64,000 nucleotides of DNA from JAITMY01 sp031553765 (GCA_031553765.1 JAVBKY010000004.1:1-64000); one strand, 5' to 3'. Shown: positions 25,419 through 35,758, numbered from the stretch's first letter. Numbers and translations: made by a program. Notes: generated by a model from the letters alone, not told the origin.

Positions 25419-27548
25419 ATGTCAGTAAAGCAAACCATAACACGACGCTTCACCATTGTGTACATCATACTGTTTCTTGTATCAGCAGGAGTAGTGGCAC
25501 AAATGGTAAGGTTGTTGTTGGCTGGGCCAGGTAAGCATGTTGAGGTGCTAAGCATTAAGACGCAGCCAATACAAGCCAACCGTGGCAATATTTTGGCGCA
25601 CGACGGTCGCCTGCTGGCAACATCAATTTACAAGTACAGGCTCTTTACCGACTTGCATGCTAACGGACTCTCCGACGAGATTTTCAACTCGGGCGTGGAT
25701 ACGTTGGCAATGGGACTAAACCTTATTCTGCGAGAAAAAACGACGCAGGAGTATGCCAAAGAGCTGAAGAATGACCGTCAAAAGGCGTTAAATGATAAGC
25801 GCAAGAGAACATACAGGCACCGCGCGCTATCGCATAAAGATGTGGATTACATTGCACTAAAAGAACTCAGGCAGCTGCCCATTCTGCGTAACAATCCCAA
25901 TAAAGGAGGGCTAATTGTTAACGATAGAATACGCCGCATTCACCCCATCGAGGGCATGGCACGTAATACTGTAGGGCGCACCAACGAAGAGGGGAATGGA
26001 ACCAGCGGCATAGAGGCGTACTATAACAATGAACTATCGGGTAAGCCTGGATACGAGCTGATGGAGTACACCACCACATGGATACCTGTAAGCAGCACCC
26101 CCGAGGTAGAACCTGTAGACGGTTGCGATATAGTTAGCACTATTGACGTGGACATGCAGGAAATGGCCGAGGGTGTGGTGAGGGAGCATCTGCTGAGAAA
26201 TCCCGATTTGGAATGGGGAACAGCAGTAATCATGGAAGTAAAAACCGGAGAGGTACGCGCCATTGTAAACAAGAAAAAAACCAAGGAGCGCGATGCCATA
26301 ATGGAGGAAGAAAACTACGCCATGCACTACCGCAAGGACCCGGGTTCAACGTTTAAGCTTGCCTCATTCATCATCATGCTTGAAAAGGGGTTAAAGTTAA
26401 CCGACTCGGTAGACACGGAAAACGGCAAGGTGAAGCTGTACGAAAAAACATTTGAGGACGAGGGGGCAAAGGGTGGAAGACTGAGCGTACAGCAAGTATT
26501 TGAAAAATCATCGAATGTGGGCACCGTGAAGTTGGCACGTGAAATTTACAAAACAAAGGAAAATCAGAAGGATTTTGCAGAGCGCATTGAGGCACTAAAG
26601 TTTAAAGAGATTGTAAACTTTGATATATTCCACAACCGCAGGGGTACTCCTCCGCTCATCAAATCCACCGAGGAGTTTTCGGGACTTACGCTGGCCATGA
26701 TGAGCATCGGTTATGAACTTGAAATTACGCCCATACAAACGCTCACGCTGTATAATGCCGTGGCCAATGATGGCGTAATGGTACACCCAAGATTTTTAAA
26801 AGAAATACGCCAGCGAGGTGATGTGGTAAAAACATTTTCAACGCAAACCATAAACGCCTCAATCTGCTCGCAAAAAACGCTGGATAAACTTCACCAAATG
26901 CTGCTGGCAGTGGTAGAGCAAGGCTCGGCAAAAAGGGCGCAAAGTGCTTCATTCAAAATTGCGGGAAAAACAGGAACAGCACACATTGCCGAAGGTCGCG
27001 GAGGATATACAAACCAGAAGCTATCGTCGTTTGCAGGCTACTTTCCGGCCGACGCACCCAAGTACAGCACCATAGTAGTGTTTAAAACCTATGACACGTA
27101 CAACAAATCATACGGAGGTGCTATTGCCGCTCCGGCATTTAAGGAAATAGCCGAAAAGGTATATGCACGCTCAATAGATTGGCATCAGCCTATTGTGGAA
27201 AAGCAGCCGATAACCGAAGCGCCATACAGTAAAAGTGGAAAATACAGCGCGCTGCAGCAGGCATTATCAGGACTAAATATTTCCATCAAAAAGAGCAACA
27301 ATCCAAGCGAATGGGTAAATACCGAACAACAAAATGACATGATAGCGGTAAACAACCGCGGAATGGTAAAAAACTTGGTGCCTAACGTACAGAACATGGG
27401 ATTGCAAGATGCCATATACATACTTGAGAACGCGGGGTTGAAGGTGAGGTTTTCAGGCAAAGGCACCATAAAAAGCCAATCGCCCATTCCCGGCAGCGCA
27501 TACAGCACGGGAGATGTAGTTTCGCTGGCGTTAAGTTATAATGATTAG
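25419..27548 (+). CDS. ftsI: Division-specific peptidoglycan transpeptidase (PBP3-type) with PASTA domain
   Basis: The protein has 709 residues. An N-terminal membrane helix (about 11-31) precedes the PBP dimerisation domain (NRGNILAHDGRLLATS near 50-65). The transpeptidase domain has all three motifs: S310-T-F-K313, S364-S-N366 and K517-T-G519. The C-terminal ~70 residues form a PASTA repeat (VPNVQNMGLQDAIYILENAG). It cross-links septal peptidoglycan in the periplasm with FtsW. It starts 2 bp after ftsL. Confidence 0.96.
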   Translation: MSVKQTITRRFTIVYIILFLVSAGVVAQMVRLLLAGPGKHVEVLSIKTQPIQANRGNILAHDGRLLATSIYKYRLFTDLHANGLSDEIFNSGVDTLAMGLNLILREKTTQEYAKELKNDRQKALNDKRKRTYRHRALSHKDVDYIALKELRQLPILRNNPNKGGLIVNDRIRRIHPIEGMARNTVGRTNEEGNGTSGIEAYYNNELSGKPGYELMEYTTTWIPVSSTPEVEPVDGCDIVSTIDVDMQEMAEGVVREHLLRNPDLEWGTAVIMEVKTGEVRAIVNKKKTKERDAIMEEENYAMHYRKDPGSTFKLASFIIMLEKGLKLTDSVDTENGKVKLYEKTFEDEGAKGGRLSVQQVFEKSSNVGTVKLAREIYKTKENQKDFAERIEALKFKEIVNFDIFHNRRGTPPLIKSTEEFSGLTLAMMSIGYELEITPIQTLTLYNAVANDGVMVHPRFLKEIRQRGDVVKTFSTQTINASICSQKTLDKLHQMLLAVVEQGSAKRAQSASFKIAGKTGTAHIAEGRGGYTNQKLSSFAGYFPADAPKYSTIVVFKTYDTYNKSYGGAIAAPAFKEIAEKVYARSIDWHQPIVEKQPITEAPYSKSGKYSALQQALSGLNISIKKSNNPSEWVNTEQQNDMIAVNNRGMVKNLVPNVQNMGLQDAIYILENAGLKVRFSGKGTIKSQSPIPGSAYSTGDVVSLALSYND

Positions 27549-27561
27549 AATTTTGTAAATA

Positions 27562-27643
27562 GAGATTGCTTCGTCGCACCTCCTCGCAATGACGCCACGA
27601 GATACGTCATTGCGAGGACGAGGAACGAGGACGCGGCAATCTC
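27562..27643. repeat. GTCATTGCGAGGA-type palindromic repeat, copy 1
   Basis: The arms GAGATTGC and GCAATCTC enclose CCTCCTCGCAATGACG and CGTCATTGCGAGGACG. It fills the ftsI-murE gap. Further copies are at 60435-60524 and 61495-61581, with a partial at 42794-42824. The type is widespread in bacterial genomes. Confidence 0.88.
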
Positions 27644-27658
27644 AAGACAAAATACGAT

Positions 27659-29119
27659 ATGAAGTTTGAAAAAATAGTACAACACATAGGTGCGCTTGAA
27701 GTGCACGGCAACTCACAAGTTGAAATCACTTCGCTTGGCATTAACAGTCGCGAAGTGAGCAACGGTCAGTGTTTTGTGGCCATGAGAGGCACACAAATTG
27801 ACGGTCACACCTTCATTGCCGATGCTATAAGCAAGGGAGCCGCCGCCATTATTTGCGAGCAACTACCTGCCATGTTAATGCCCAACGTTTGCTATGCATT
27901 AGTGAAAAGCACCGACACTGCCGTTGGTCAAGCCGCCTCCGCATTTTACGATAACCCTTCGCGTAAGCTGAAGTTGGTTGGCATAACAGGCACCAACGGA
28001 AAAACTACCACCGCTACCCTACTCTACACTTTGTTCAGAGCACTGGGCAATAAGGTGGGTTTGATTTCAACCGTGGTGTACAAAATTGACGACAGAGAAA
28101 TAGAGGCTACGCACACCACACCCGATGCCATTACGCTGCAAAAAATAATGAGCGAAATGGTGGCAAGCGGTTGCACGTACTGCTTCATGGAGGTCAGTTC
28201 ACACTCCATAGTACAACGTCGCATTGAGGGATTGCATTTTGTTGGTGGTGTTTTCAGCAACATTACGCACGATCACCTCGACTACCACAAAACATTCGAG
28301 GAGTATCTCAAGGCTAAGAAGAAGTTTTTTGACGAGCTGCCACAAAGCGCTTTTGCCCTCACCAACGCCGACGAGAAAAACGGCAAGGTAATGGTGCAAA
28401 ATACCAAGGCAGAGATAAAAACGTACGGGCTGTACACCATGTCGGATTTCAAGTGTCGCATAGTGGAGCAGCACCTCGACGGCATGCTGCTTGACATTAA
28501 CGGTACCGAATTTTGGACAACGCTTATTGGTGATTTCAACGCGTACAACATTTGCGCCATCTACGGAACTGCCATTTTGCTTGGCGCGCCAAAGGATGAA
28601 GTAGTTCGCATTATTAGCACGCTACACTCGGTGGCAGGACGCTTTGAATATGTAAAATCAGCAACGGGCATCACTGCTATTGTGGATTACGCTCACACTC
28701 CCGATGCGCTGGTTAACGTAATAGGTACTATAAACCGCCTGCGCATTAGCGGGCAAAAGTTGATTACCGTAGTGGGCTGCGGCGGCAACCGCGACCGTAC
28801 TAAGCGTCCCATAATGGCAAAGGCTGCTACCGAAAATAGCGATACTACCATACTCACCAGCGACAATCCACGTAACGAAAAACCTGAAGATATTCTAACT
28901 GAAATGTACGCGGGCGTGGGCATTACCGAGCGAAAAAAAACGCTCACCATCACTGACCGTCGCGAGGCCATTAAGACTGCGGTGATGCTGGCAGGCAAGG
29001 AAGATATTATACTGGTAGCAGGCAAAGGACACGAAAACTACCAAATTATAGGCAGCGAGAAGCACCACTTTGACGACAAAGAAACGCTGCGCGAAATGTT
29101 TCAAGAACTGGGTAAATAA
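27659..29119 (+). CDS. murE: UDP-MurNAc-tripeptide synthetase MurE
   Basis: The protein has 486 residues. ATP-binding loop G111-TNGKTT117, then FMEVSSHSIVQRRIEGLHF, GVFSNITHDHLDYHKTFEEY and VDYAHTPDAL are typical. DNPR at 402-405 is the signature of the meso-diaminopimelate-adding form, so the wall is probably of the A1-gamma DAP type. It acts in the cytoplasm before MurF; murF is not in this cluster. Confidence 0.97.
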   Translation: MKFEKIVQHIGALEVHGNSQVEITSLGINSREVSNGQCFVAMRGTQIDGHTFIADAISKGAAAIICEQLPAMLMPNVCYALVKSTDTAVGQAASAFYDNPSRKLKLVGITGTNGKTTTATLLYTLFRALGNKVGLISTVVYKIDDREIEATHTTPDAITLQKIMSEMVASGCTYCFMEVSSHSIVQRRIEGLHFVGGVFSNITHDHLDYHKTFEEYLKAKKKFFDELPQSAFALTNADEKNGKVMVQNTKAEIKTYGLYTMSDFKCRIVEQHLDGMLLDINGTEFWTTLIGDFNAYNICAIYGTAILLGAPKDEVVRIISTLHSVAGRFEYVKSATGITAIVDYAHTPDALVNVIGTINRLRISGQKLITVVGCGGNRDRTKRPIMAKAATENSDTTILTSDNPRNEKPEDILTEMYAGVGITERKKTLTITDRREAIKTAVMLAGKEDIILVAGKGHENYQIIGSEKHHFDDKETLREMFQELGK

Positions 29120-29152
29120 TTCTCAATTCTTAATTTTTAATTCTTAATTAAC

Positions 29153-30445
29153 ATGCTGTACCATCTCATCAACTACCTGGGAACTATATACGAATTTCCC
29201 GGCGAGCGATTGATAAACTACATCTCGTTTCGCGCAGGCGTGGGCGTATTACTGGCACTCATTATGGGATTGGTATTCGGCAAGTACATTATTCGCAAGC
29301 TGCAAAAAAAGCTCATTGGCGAAGAAATACGCGATCTTGGACTTGAAGGACAAATGCAAAAGAAGGGTACTCCCACCATGGGTGGCATTATCATTTTGAT
29401 AAGCATTTTGGTCCCTACCCTACTACTGGCCGACCTAACCAACATGTACACATGGCTGATGATTATCAGCACCGTATGGCTTGGAACATTGGGATTTTTG
29501 GACGACTACATTAAGGTTTTCAAAAAGAATAAGGAGGGTCTGCAAGGCAAATTTAAAATTATAGGACAAATTGGCATCGGTATTATTGTAAGTCTTGTAC
29601 TATATAAAAGTGATTCATTTACTGTGCGCGAAAAAGTAACGGCTGCACACCCTCAGGCACAACAGCTAGTAATAAACGAAGATGGTAGCGAGAAGATAAT
29701 TTATCTCACAGAGGCGCATAAAAGTACTAAGACTACAATTCCGTTTTTCAAAAATAATGAATTTGACTATACTATGTTGGTACCCGATTTTTTCGGGGAC
29801 TACAAGCAGAGCGCAGGCTGGATTATCTTCATGCTGGTCACCATTTTTATTATTGCAGCGGTATCCAACGGAGCCAACCTTACCGATGGTATGGATGGGC
29901 TTGCGTCGGGCGTATCCATTGTGATTGGGGTAACGCTAGGTATACTGGCCTACCTATCGAGCAACGTAATTTATGCCGATTACTTGCAAATAATGTACAT
30001 ACCAAACTCCGGTGAGTTAGTCATATTTATGGCTATTGTAATAGGCGCCCTCATTGGATTCTTGTGGTATAACTCCTACCCGGCGCAGGTGTTCATGGGT
30101 GACACGGGCAGCTTAGCATTAGGCGGCATTATTGGCGTGTTCGCTATCGTAATTCGCAAGGAGCTGCTCATCCCCATTTTGTGCGGAATATTTTTTGTAG
30201 AAAGCCTTTCGGTGATAATGCAAACGTTCTATTTCAAGTACACCAAGCGCAAGTATGGCGAGGGACGCAGAATATTTAAAATGTCGCCGCTGCACCACCA
30301 CTTTCAGAAGCCCGGCGATGGCAGTATAAAAGCGCTAATACAAGCACCGCTAAGACCGCTACCCGAATCCAAAATTGTAGTACGCTTTTGGATTGTAGCA
30401 GCGCTGCTGGCAATAACGGCAATACTGACGTTGAAAGTGAGATAA
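29153..30445 (+). CDS. mraY: Phospho-MurNAc-pentapeptide transferase MraY
   Basis: The protein has 430 residues with about ten membrane segments. Signature stretches are KKGTPTMGGIII, the acidic motif LGFLDDYIKVFKKNKEGL, NGANLTDGMDGLASG and MGDTGSLALGG, with MSPLHHHFQ near the C-terminus. It transfers phospho-MurNAc-pentapeptide to undecaprenyl phosphate (lipid I). It is longer than the ~360 residues of enterobacteria because of an insert at about 160-215, which I recall as usual in Bacteroidota. Confidence 0.97.
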   Translation: MLYHLINYLGTIYEFPGERLINYISFRAGVGVLLALIMGLVFGKYIIRKLQKKLIGEEIRDLGLEGQMQKKGTPTMGGIIILISILVPTLLLADLTNMYTWLMIISTVWLGTLGFLDDYIKVFKKNKEGLQGKFKIIGQIGIGIIVSLVLYKSDSFTVREKVTAAHPQAQQLVINEDGSEKIIYLTEAHKSTKTTIPFFKNNEFDYTMLVPDFFGDYKQSAGWIIFMLVTIFIIAAVSNGANLTDGMDGLASGVSIVIGVTLGILAYLSSNVIYADYLQIMYIPNSGELVIFMAIVIGALIGFLWYNSYPAQVFMGDTGSLALGGIIGVFAIVIRKELLIPILCGIFFVESLSVIMQTFYFKYTKRKYGEGRRIFKMSPLHHHFQKPGDGSIKALIQAPLRPLPESKIVVRFWIVAALLAITAILTLKVR

Positions 30446-30446
30446 G

Positions 30447-30528
30447 AGCCCCACCAACCTCCCCCAAGTGAAGGCTTTGGGTAGTGCGTTGGATAAGCCC
30501 TTCCTTTTGGGAAGGGTTGGGATGGGCT
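30447..30528. repeat. Palindromic repeat between mraY and murD
   Basis: The left arm AGCCCCACCAACCTCCCCCAA pairs with the right arm ending TTGGGATGGGCT (30528); inner CCCTTCC/GGGAAGGG is a second hairpin. It fills almost the whole 99-bp gap. The arm style resembles, but is not the same as, the CTCTCCC repeat at 1809 and 7985. Confidence 0.75.
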
Positions 30529-30544
30529 AGTAATTGAAATTAAA

Positions 30545-31882
30545 ATGAAAAAACGTTTAGTCATACTGGGTGGAGGCGAAAGCGGCGTAGGCTCGGCAGT
30601 GCTGGGGCTAAAGCAAGGCTACGACGTATTCCTATCGGATATGGGCGTTATAAAGCCCGTGTACGTGGAGCAGCTGCAGAAGTACGGCGTAGCATTTGAG
30701 CAAGGAAAACATACCGAGGAGCTAATTTTCAATGCCGACGAAGTGGTAAAAAGTCCGGGTATACCCGAAACCGCACCACTGGTAAAAAAACTGATTGAAG
30801 CAGGCAAGCCCATCCTCTCCGAAATAGAATTTGCAGGGCGCTATACCAACGCAAAAATGGTATGCATAACGGGCAGCAATGGTAAAACCACCACCACCTC
30901 GCTCATATACTACCTGCTACAGGAAGCAGGATTTAACGTAGGCTTAGGAGGTAATATCGGTCAGAGCTTTGCCATGCAGGTAGCTACCGAAAATTTTGAC
31001 TACTACGTATTGGAGTTGAGTTCCTTTCAGCTGGACAACATGTACACCTTTAAGGCTGATGTTGCCATACTGCTCAACATTACGCCTGATCACTTGGACA
31101 GGTACGACTATAAGCTGGAGAACTACGCGCGCGCTAAGTTTCGCATTGCGCAAAACATGGACAAGGACTGCTGCTTTATATACTGTGCCGACGATGAGTT
31201 AACCATGAAATATTTGGCAGAAGCCAACATTCAGGCACAAATGATGCCATTTAGCCAAAAAGAAATTGTAAAACAAGGAGCCTTTTTTAACGATAACAAA
31301 ATTATATCTATGTACCACAACGACACATTCGAAATGCTGGCAGGCGACATCTCGCTTAAAGGCAAGCACAACATCTACAACTCAATGGCTGCAACCATTG
31401 CAGGACAAGTGCTTCGAATCAAGAAGGAGACCATTCGCGCCAGCTTAAGCAGCTTTAAAAGCATTGAGCATCGATTGGAACCCGTGCTGAAGGTTGGCGG
31501 AATTTTGTTTATCAACGATAGTAAAGCCACCAATATTAACTCTACCTGGTACGCGCTGGAAAGCATGACCACTCCAACTGTGTGGATTGTAGGCGGCAAG
31601 GACAAGGGCAACGACTACAGCGAACTCACTGACTTAGTGAAGGAAAAGGTAAAAGCTATCGTTTGCTTAGGTGTGGACAACTCAAAAATTCACGCGGCGT
31701 TTGACGGCATAGTTACCAATATAGTAGATACGCAATCGGCAGAAGACGCAGTAAAGGCTGCCTATAAGCTAGGTGAAAAAGGCGACACCGTACTGCTTTC
31801 GCCAGCTTGCGCCAGCTTCGATTTGTTTCAAAGCTACGAGGACAGAGGCAAGCAGTTTAAAGAGGCAGTAAGAAAACTGTAA
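30545..31882 (+). CDS. murD: UDP-MurNAc-L-alanine:D-glutamate ligase MurD
   Basis: The protein has 445 residues. An N-terminal nucleotide-binding strand (LVILGGGESGVGSAVLGLKQ) precedes the ATP loop ITGSNGKTTTTSLIYYLL. These are followed by ELSSFQLDNMYTFKADVA, LLNITPDHLDRYDYKLENYA, NDSKATNINSTWYALES and LLSPACASFDLFQSYEDRG, all standard MurD motifs. It adds D-glutamate to UDP-MurNAc-Ala in the cytoplasm. Confidence 0.97.
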   Translation: MKKRLVILGGGESGVGSAVLGLKQGYDVFLSDMGVIKPVYVEQLQKYGVAFEQGKHTEELIFNADEVVKSPGIPETAPLVKKLIEAGKPILSEIEFAGRYTNAKMVCITGSNGKTTTTSLIYYLLQEAGFNVGLGGNIGQSFAMQVATENFDYYVLELSSFQLDNMYTFKADVAILLNITPDHLDRYDYKLENYARAKFRIAQNMDKDCCFIYCADDELTMKYLAEANIQAQMMPFSQKEIVKQGAFFNDNKIISMYHNDTFEMLAGDISLKGKHNIYNSMAATIAGQVLRIKKETIRASLSSFKSIEHRLEPVLKVGGILFINDSKATNINSTWYALESMTTPTVWIVGGKDKGNDYSELTDLVKEKVKAIVCLGVDNSKIHAAFDGIVTNIVDTQSAEDAVKAAYKLGEKGDTVLLSPACASFDLFQSYEDRGKQFKEAVRKL

Positions 31883-31925
31883 GAGATAGTTAGAAAGTTG
31901 AACTGCTCAACAAAAATTTAGCAAA

Positions 31926-33260
31926 TTGATTGACTTCAAAAACATAGGAAACAACTTTAAAGGTGACAAGATGATTTGGTTAGTAATAGCCTTATTATCC
32001 GTCTTCTCGCTACTGGTAGTGTATTCATCCACCGCTGCTGTTGTTGGGCGTTCAACGAACCTTAGCACGCTTTCCTTTTTTTTGAAGCATCTCTTCTTTT
32101 TAGGAATTGGCTTCGGCATTCTTCAAATCTTATCACGCCTACCCCACTCGCTATTTATGGCCGGTGCATCATGGGGATTCTGGATTAGCCTCGGATTGCT
32201 TGTGCTGACATTAGCCATAGGCAAAAGCCACAACCAAGCCGCGCGTTCGCTATTTGGATTTCAGCCCGCCGAGCTAGCCAAGGTGATGCTCATTGTATAC
32301 GTAGCCCGATTGCTCACAGTTAACCAAGAGGCCATTGGCGGAAGTTGGAAGCAGGCGTACATTAGAATCATTGGCCCCGTGCTGGCAATATGTGGACTTA
32401 TCTTTCTATCCAACTTCTCCACAGCAGCGGTGTTGGCCAGCACTTGCTTTATTATGATGTTTATAGGTCGTGTTCGCATTAAGCATCTGCTGGTAACCAT
32501 GCTCATTATTATCGGACTGCTTGCCCCTGCACTAGCAATTACAAAAGTTGTGGATGACAAGGTTGCTGAAAAAAAAGCGCAAGGAGTAGAGATAACAGGA
32601 GTGCTGAAAACGAGCTACACAGTAATCGGAAAAACACGTCTACAAACCATTTACGGTCGTATTTTTACCAGAATAAAAGAGGAAGACATCAGTAGTAAGA
32701 AGTTGCTGAAAGCCAGCCAATCCGACTATGCAAAAATAGCTGTATCATCGGGTGGCTTGGTTTGGGGTAAAGGACCCGGCAACAGCGCCATGCGCTACCG
32801 TTTGCCCGAAGCATTCAGCGACTTTGCGTTTGCCATTGTAGTGGAGGAATATGGCGTAATATTTGCCGGCATAGTTATACTCTGCTACCTCATTGTGCTG
32901 TATCGCGTGGGGGTAATGGCAAAGAAAGCGACACATTTCTTTCCCACCTTGCTGGCCATTGGCATAAGTACGCAGATTATGCTACAAGCGTTGGTCAACA
33001 TGTGCGTATCCACAGGCATTGCACCTGTAACAGGACAGAATCTGCCGTTTATTAGCCAAGGCGGCTCATCGCTCCTTATTACCTGCATAATGTTCGGAAT
33101 ACTACTTAGCGTAAGTCGCAGTCAAAACGAGACGGAGGAAAAAGAAAGGGTACGCAAAGCGAAGTTGGCTGAAAAAGAAACGGCAGTTCAAACGGCAGAA
33201 ACCATACAACAGCAGTCGCAAGAAGAGTTGGCCACAGCAACCTTACAAAATTTAAATTAG
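31926..33260 (+). CDS. ftsW: Septal peptidoglycan polymerase FtsW
   Basis: The protein has 444 residues from a TTG start (31926). The first ATG (31971) would remove the short leader ending FKGDK that I recall as conserved in Bacteroidota FtsW, so TTG is preferred. About ten membrane segments are seen. SEDS signatures are SHNQAARSLFGFQPAELAK, IVVEEYGVIFAGIVILC and TGQNLPFISQGGSSLLITC. A polar C-terminal tail of ~50 residues follows. It polymerises glycan strands at the septum with the ftsI product. Confidence 0.95.
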   Translation: MIDFKNIGNNFKGDKMIWLVIALLSVFSLLVVYSSTAAVVGRSTNLSTLSFFLKHLFFLGIGFGILQILSRLPHSLFMAGASWGFWISLGLLVLTLAIGKSHNQAARSLFGFQPAELAKVMLIVYVARLLTVNQEAIGGSWKQAYIRIIGPVLAICGLIFLSNFSTAAVLASTCFIMMFIGRVRIKHLLVTMLIIIGLLAPALAITKVVDDKVAEKKAQGVEITGVLKTSYTVIGKTRLQTIYGRIFTRIKEEDISSKKLLKASQSDYAKIAVSSGGLVWGKGPGNSAMRYRLPEAFSDFAFAIVVEEYGVIFAGIVILCYLIVLYRVGVMAKKATHFFPTLLAIGISTQIMLQALVNMCVSTGIAPVTGQNLPFISQGGSSLLITCIMFGILLSVSRSQNETEEKERVRKAKLAEKETAVQTAETIQQQSQEELATATLQNLN

Positions 33261-33268
33261 TCCAACCC

Positions 33269-34372
33269 ATGGGTAAGCGAATAATAATAAGCGGAGGCGG
33301 AACAGGAGGACACATTTTTCCCGCCATATCCATTGCCAATGCACTGAAGCAGATCGACAGCAGCATTGAAATTCTATTTGTTGGTGCCGAAGGAAAAATG
33401 GAGATGGAAAAAGTGCCTGCCGCTGGCTACAAAATTATGGGGTTACCCGTGATAGGTATAAACCGCAAATTGCTATCGGCAAAAAATTTCAGCGTACCCG
33501 CGAAGTTGTGGAAAAGCGTACGTAAGGCATCAAAAGTTATATCGGACTTTAAGCCCGATGTAGTAGTAGGCGTTGGCGGATATGCCAGCGCACCAACGCT
33601 GTGGAGCGCGCAAAACAAGGGAATACCTACGCTCATACAAGAGCAAAATTCATTTGCGGGACTTACCAACAGGCTGCTTGCCAAGCGTGCTAAAAGAATC
33701 TGCGTAGCCTACGAAGGCATGGAACGTTTTTTTGCTGAGAAGAAAATTATCTTCACAGGAAATCCAGTGCGTCAGGATTTGGGCAACGTAGCGCAGCTGC
33801 GCAATGAGGCCATGAAGGAGTTTGACTTGGAGCCCCAGAAAAAAACGGTGTTGATAGTGGGGGGAAGCCTCGGTGCGCGCACCATGAACCTGAGCGTGCT
33901 GCACCACATGGATAGCATTGCTGCCATGAGCGACGCGCAAATTATTTGGCAAATAGGCGAAATGTATGAGAAGGATGTGCGCAAGAAGTTAGAAGCATAC
34001 GACTGCAAGAATGTAAAGGTGATGAACTTTATTAAGCGCATGGACTACGCTTTTTCTGTTGCCGATTTGGTAATTTCACGCGCCGGAGCGGGTACTATTT
34101 CGGAGCTGTGCGTAGTGCGTAAGCCTTGCATACTGGTACCCTCGCCCAACGTATCGGAAGATCACCAAACATTCAATGCCATGGCGCTGGTAAAAAAGAA
34201 TGCCGCCATACTGGTACCCGACATAGAAGCCGTAGAAAACCTTATTCCCATTGCCCTAAAGGTAATAGAGGATAGGCAACACCTGCAAGAGCTCTCGGAC
34301 AACATAGGCGCAATGGCAGCTACGCATGCAGCGAGTGATATAGCGAAAGAAGTACTGAAGCTAACAGAATAA
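33269..34372 (+). CDS. murG: UDP-GlcNAc:lipid I N-acetylglucosaminyltransferase MurG
   Basis: The protein has 367 residues. The N-terminal glycine-rich loop SGGGTGGHIFPAISIANAL, then VVGVGGYASAPTLWSAQNKG, LIQEQNSFAGLTNR and FTGNPVRQDLG are typical. The C-terminal UDP-GlcNAc site is SRAGAGTISELCVVRKPCIL through VSEDHQTFNAMALV. It converts lipid I to lipid II on the inner face of the membrane. It starts 8 bp after ftsW. Confidence 0.97.
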   Translation: MGKRIIISGGGTGGHIFPAISIANALKQIDSSIEILFVGAEGKMEMEKVPAAGYKIMGLPVIGINRKLLSAKNFSVPAKLWKSVRKASKVISDFKPDVVVGVGGYASAPTLWSAQNKGIPTLIQEQNSFAGLTNRLLAKRAKRICVAYEGMERFFAEKKIIFTGNPVRQDLGNVAQLRNEAMKEFDLEPQKKTVLIVGGSLGARTMNLSVLHHMDSIAAMSDAQIIWQIGEMYEKDVRKKLEAYDCKNVKVMNFIKRMDYAFSVADLVISRAGAGTISELCVVRKPCILVPSPNVSEDHQTFNAMALVKKNAAILVPDIEAVENLIPIALKVIEDRQHLQELSDNIGAMAATHAASDIAKEVLKLTE

Positions 34373-34378
34373 GACGGA

Positions 34379-35758
34379 ATGAAAAACGTTTACCTCATAG
34401 GGATTGGTGGAATAGGCATGAGCGCGCTGGCTCGCTACTTTTTGCATGAAGGCAAACCGGTAGCCGGCTACGATCGTACGCGCACGGCGCTTACCGAAGC
34501 ATTGGAAAAGGAAGGCGCGCATATTCACTACGATGATGACGTGAACCTCATCCCTGCCCTATTTAAGGAGAGCGAACATGATACGCTGGTAATTTACACA
34601 CCCGCCGTAGGTAGCGATAATAAGGAGCTGGATTTCTTCCGTAAAAATCGTAACCGTGTAATTAAGCGCGCCGAAGCGTTGGGATTTATTGCCGCAGAAA
34701 AGAAGTTGCTAGCGGTAGCTGGTACGCACGGAAAGACCACCACCAGCACCATGCTGGCGCACATTATGACCAAGGCTGGAAAAGGCTGTAACGCTTTTCT
34801 TGGCGGCATATCCAAGAACTATAATAGCAACCTGCTGTTGGCAAAAAGCGACGTACTGGTAGCCGAAGCCGATGAGTACGACCGTTCGTTCATGCAGCTA
34901 TTTCCCGATGTAGCCATTGTTACCTCGGTAGATGCCGACCATTTGGATATATATGGCAGCCATGATGAAGTAAAAAAATCGTTTAAAAACTTCATCAACC
35001 AGATAAAGCCTAAGGGAGCACTCATAATAAAAAGGAACTTGACGCGAAACGGCAAACCTAACTTCATGCAGTACTTCGATAAAAAGATGTACACATATTC
35101 GTATAACGAGCCTGCCGATTTTTACGCTATGAATATCAAGCCGCTTGAAGGCGGATACTTTTCGTTTGATTTGGCCACACCAAGCGGCATGGCACGTAAC
35201 TGTATCCTAGGCGTTCCGGGTTGGATAAACGTAGAGAATGCTATAGCAGCCAGCGCAGCAGCATGGGTAGCGGGAGTAAATATATCCCATCTGCCGGCTG
35301 CCCTCAAAAGTTACCAAGGCGTAAAGCGTCGCTTTGACGTGCAGGTTAGCACGCCAGAGTTTACGTACATTGACGACTATGCACACCACCCCGAGGAGTT
35401 GCGCGCAAGCATTACATCAATACGCGGAATGTTTCCGGGCAAAAAAATAACGGGTATTTTTCAGCCACATTTGTATACGCGCACGCGCGATTTTGCAGCG
35501 GAATTTGCCGAAAGCCTCAGCCTGTTGGACGAACTTATCTTACTCGATATTTACCCTGCACGAGAACAGCCCATTGAGGGAGTTACCGCGTCGCTTATTT
35601 TTGATAAGGTAACCATTGAAAATAAAACACTGTGCAGCAAAAACGAGCTGCTGGATGTGCTGAAAACAAAAAAGCCCGAGGTGCTGATAACCCTTGGCGC
35701 AGGTGATATTGACCGCATGATTGAGCCCATAAAAGAATTGCTTAAAAATTCAAGATAG
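34379..35758 (+). CDS. murC: UDP-MurNAc:L-alanine ligase MurC
   Basis: The protein has 459 residues. The N-terminal IGIGGIGMSALARYFL, the ATP loop VAGTHGKTTTSTMLAHI, EADEYDRSFMQLFPDVAIVT, SVDADHLDIYG and IDDYAHHPEELRASI are all MurC marks. It starts peptide assembly on UDP-MurNAc in the cytoplasm. It begins 6 bp after murG. Confidence 0.97.
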   Translation: MKNVYLIGIGGIGMSALARYFLHEGKPVAGYDRTRTALTEALEKEGAHIHYDDDVNLIPALFKESEHDTLVIYTPAVGSDNKELDFFRKNRNRVIKRAEALGFIAAEKKLLAVAGTHGKTTTSTMLAHIMTKAGKGCNAFLGGISKNYNSNLLLAKSDVLVAEADEYDRSFMQLFPDVAIVTSVDADHLDIYGSHDEVKKSFKNFINQIKPKGALIIKRNLTRNGKPNFMQYFDKKMYTYSYNEPADFYAMNIKPLEGGYFSFDLATPSGMARNCILGVPGWINVENAIAASAAAWVAGVNISHLPAALKSYQGVKRRFDVQVSTPEFTYIDDYAHHPEELRASITSIRGMFPGKKITGIFQPHLYTRTRDFAAEFAESLSLLDELILLDIYPAREQPIEGVTASLIFDKVTIENKTLCSKNELLDVLKTKKPEVLITLGAGDIDRMIEPIKELLKNSR

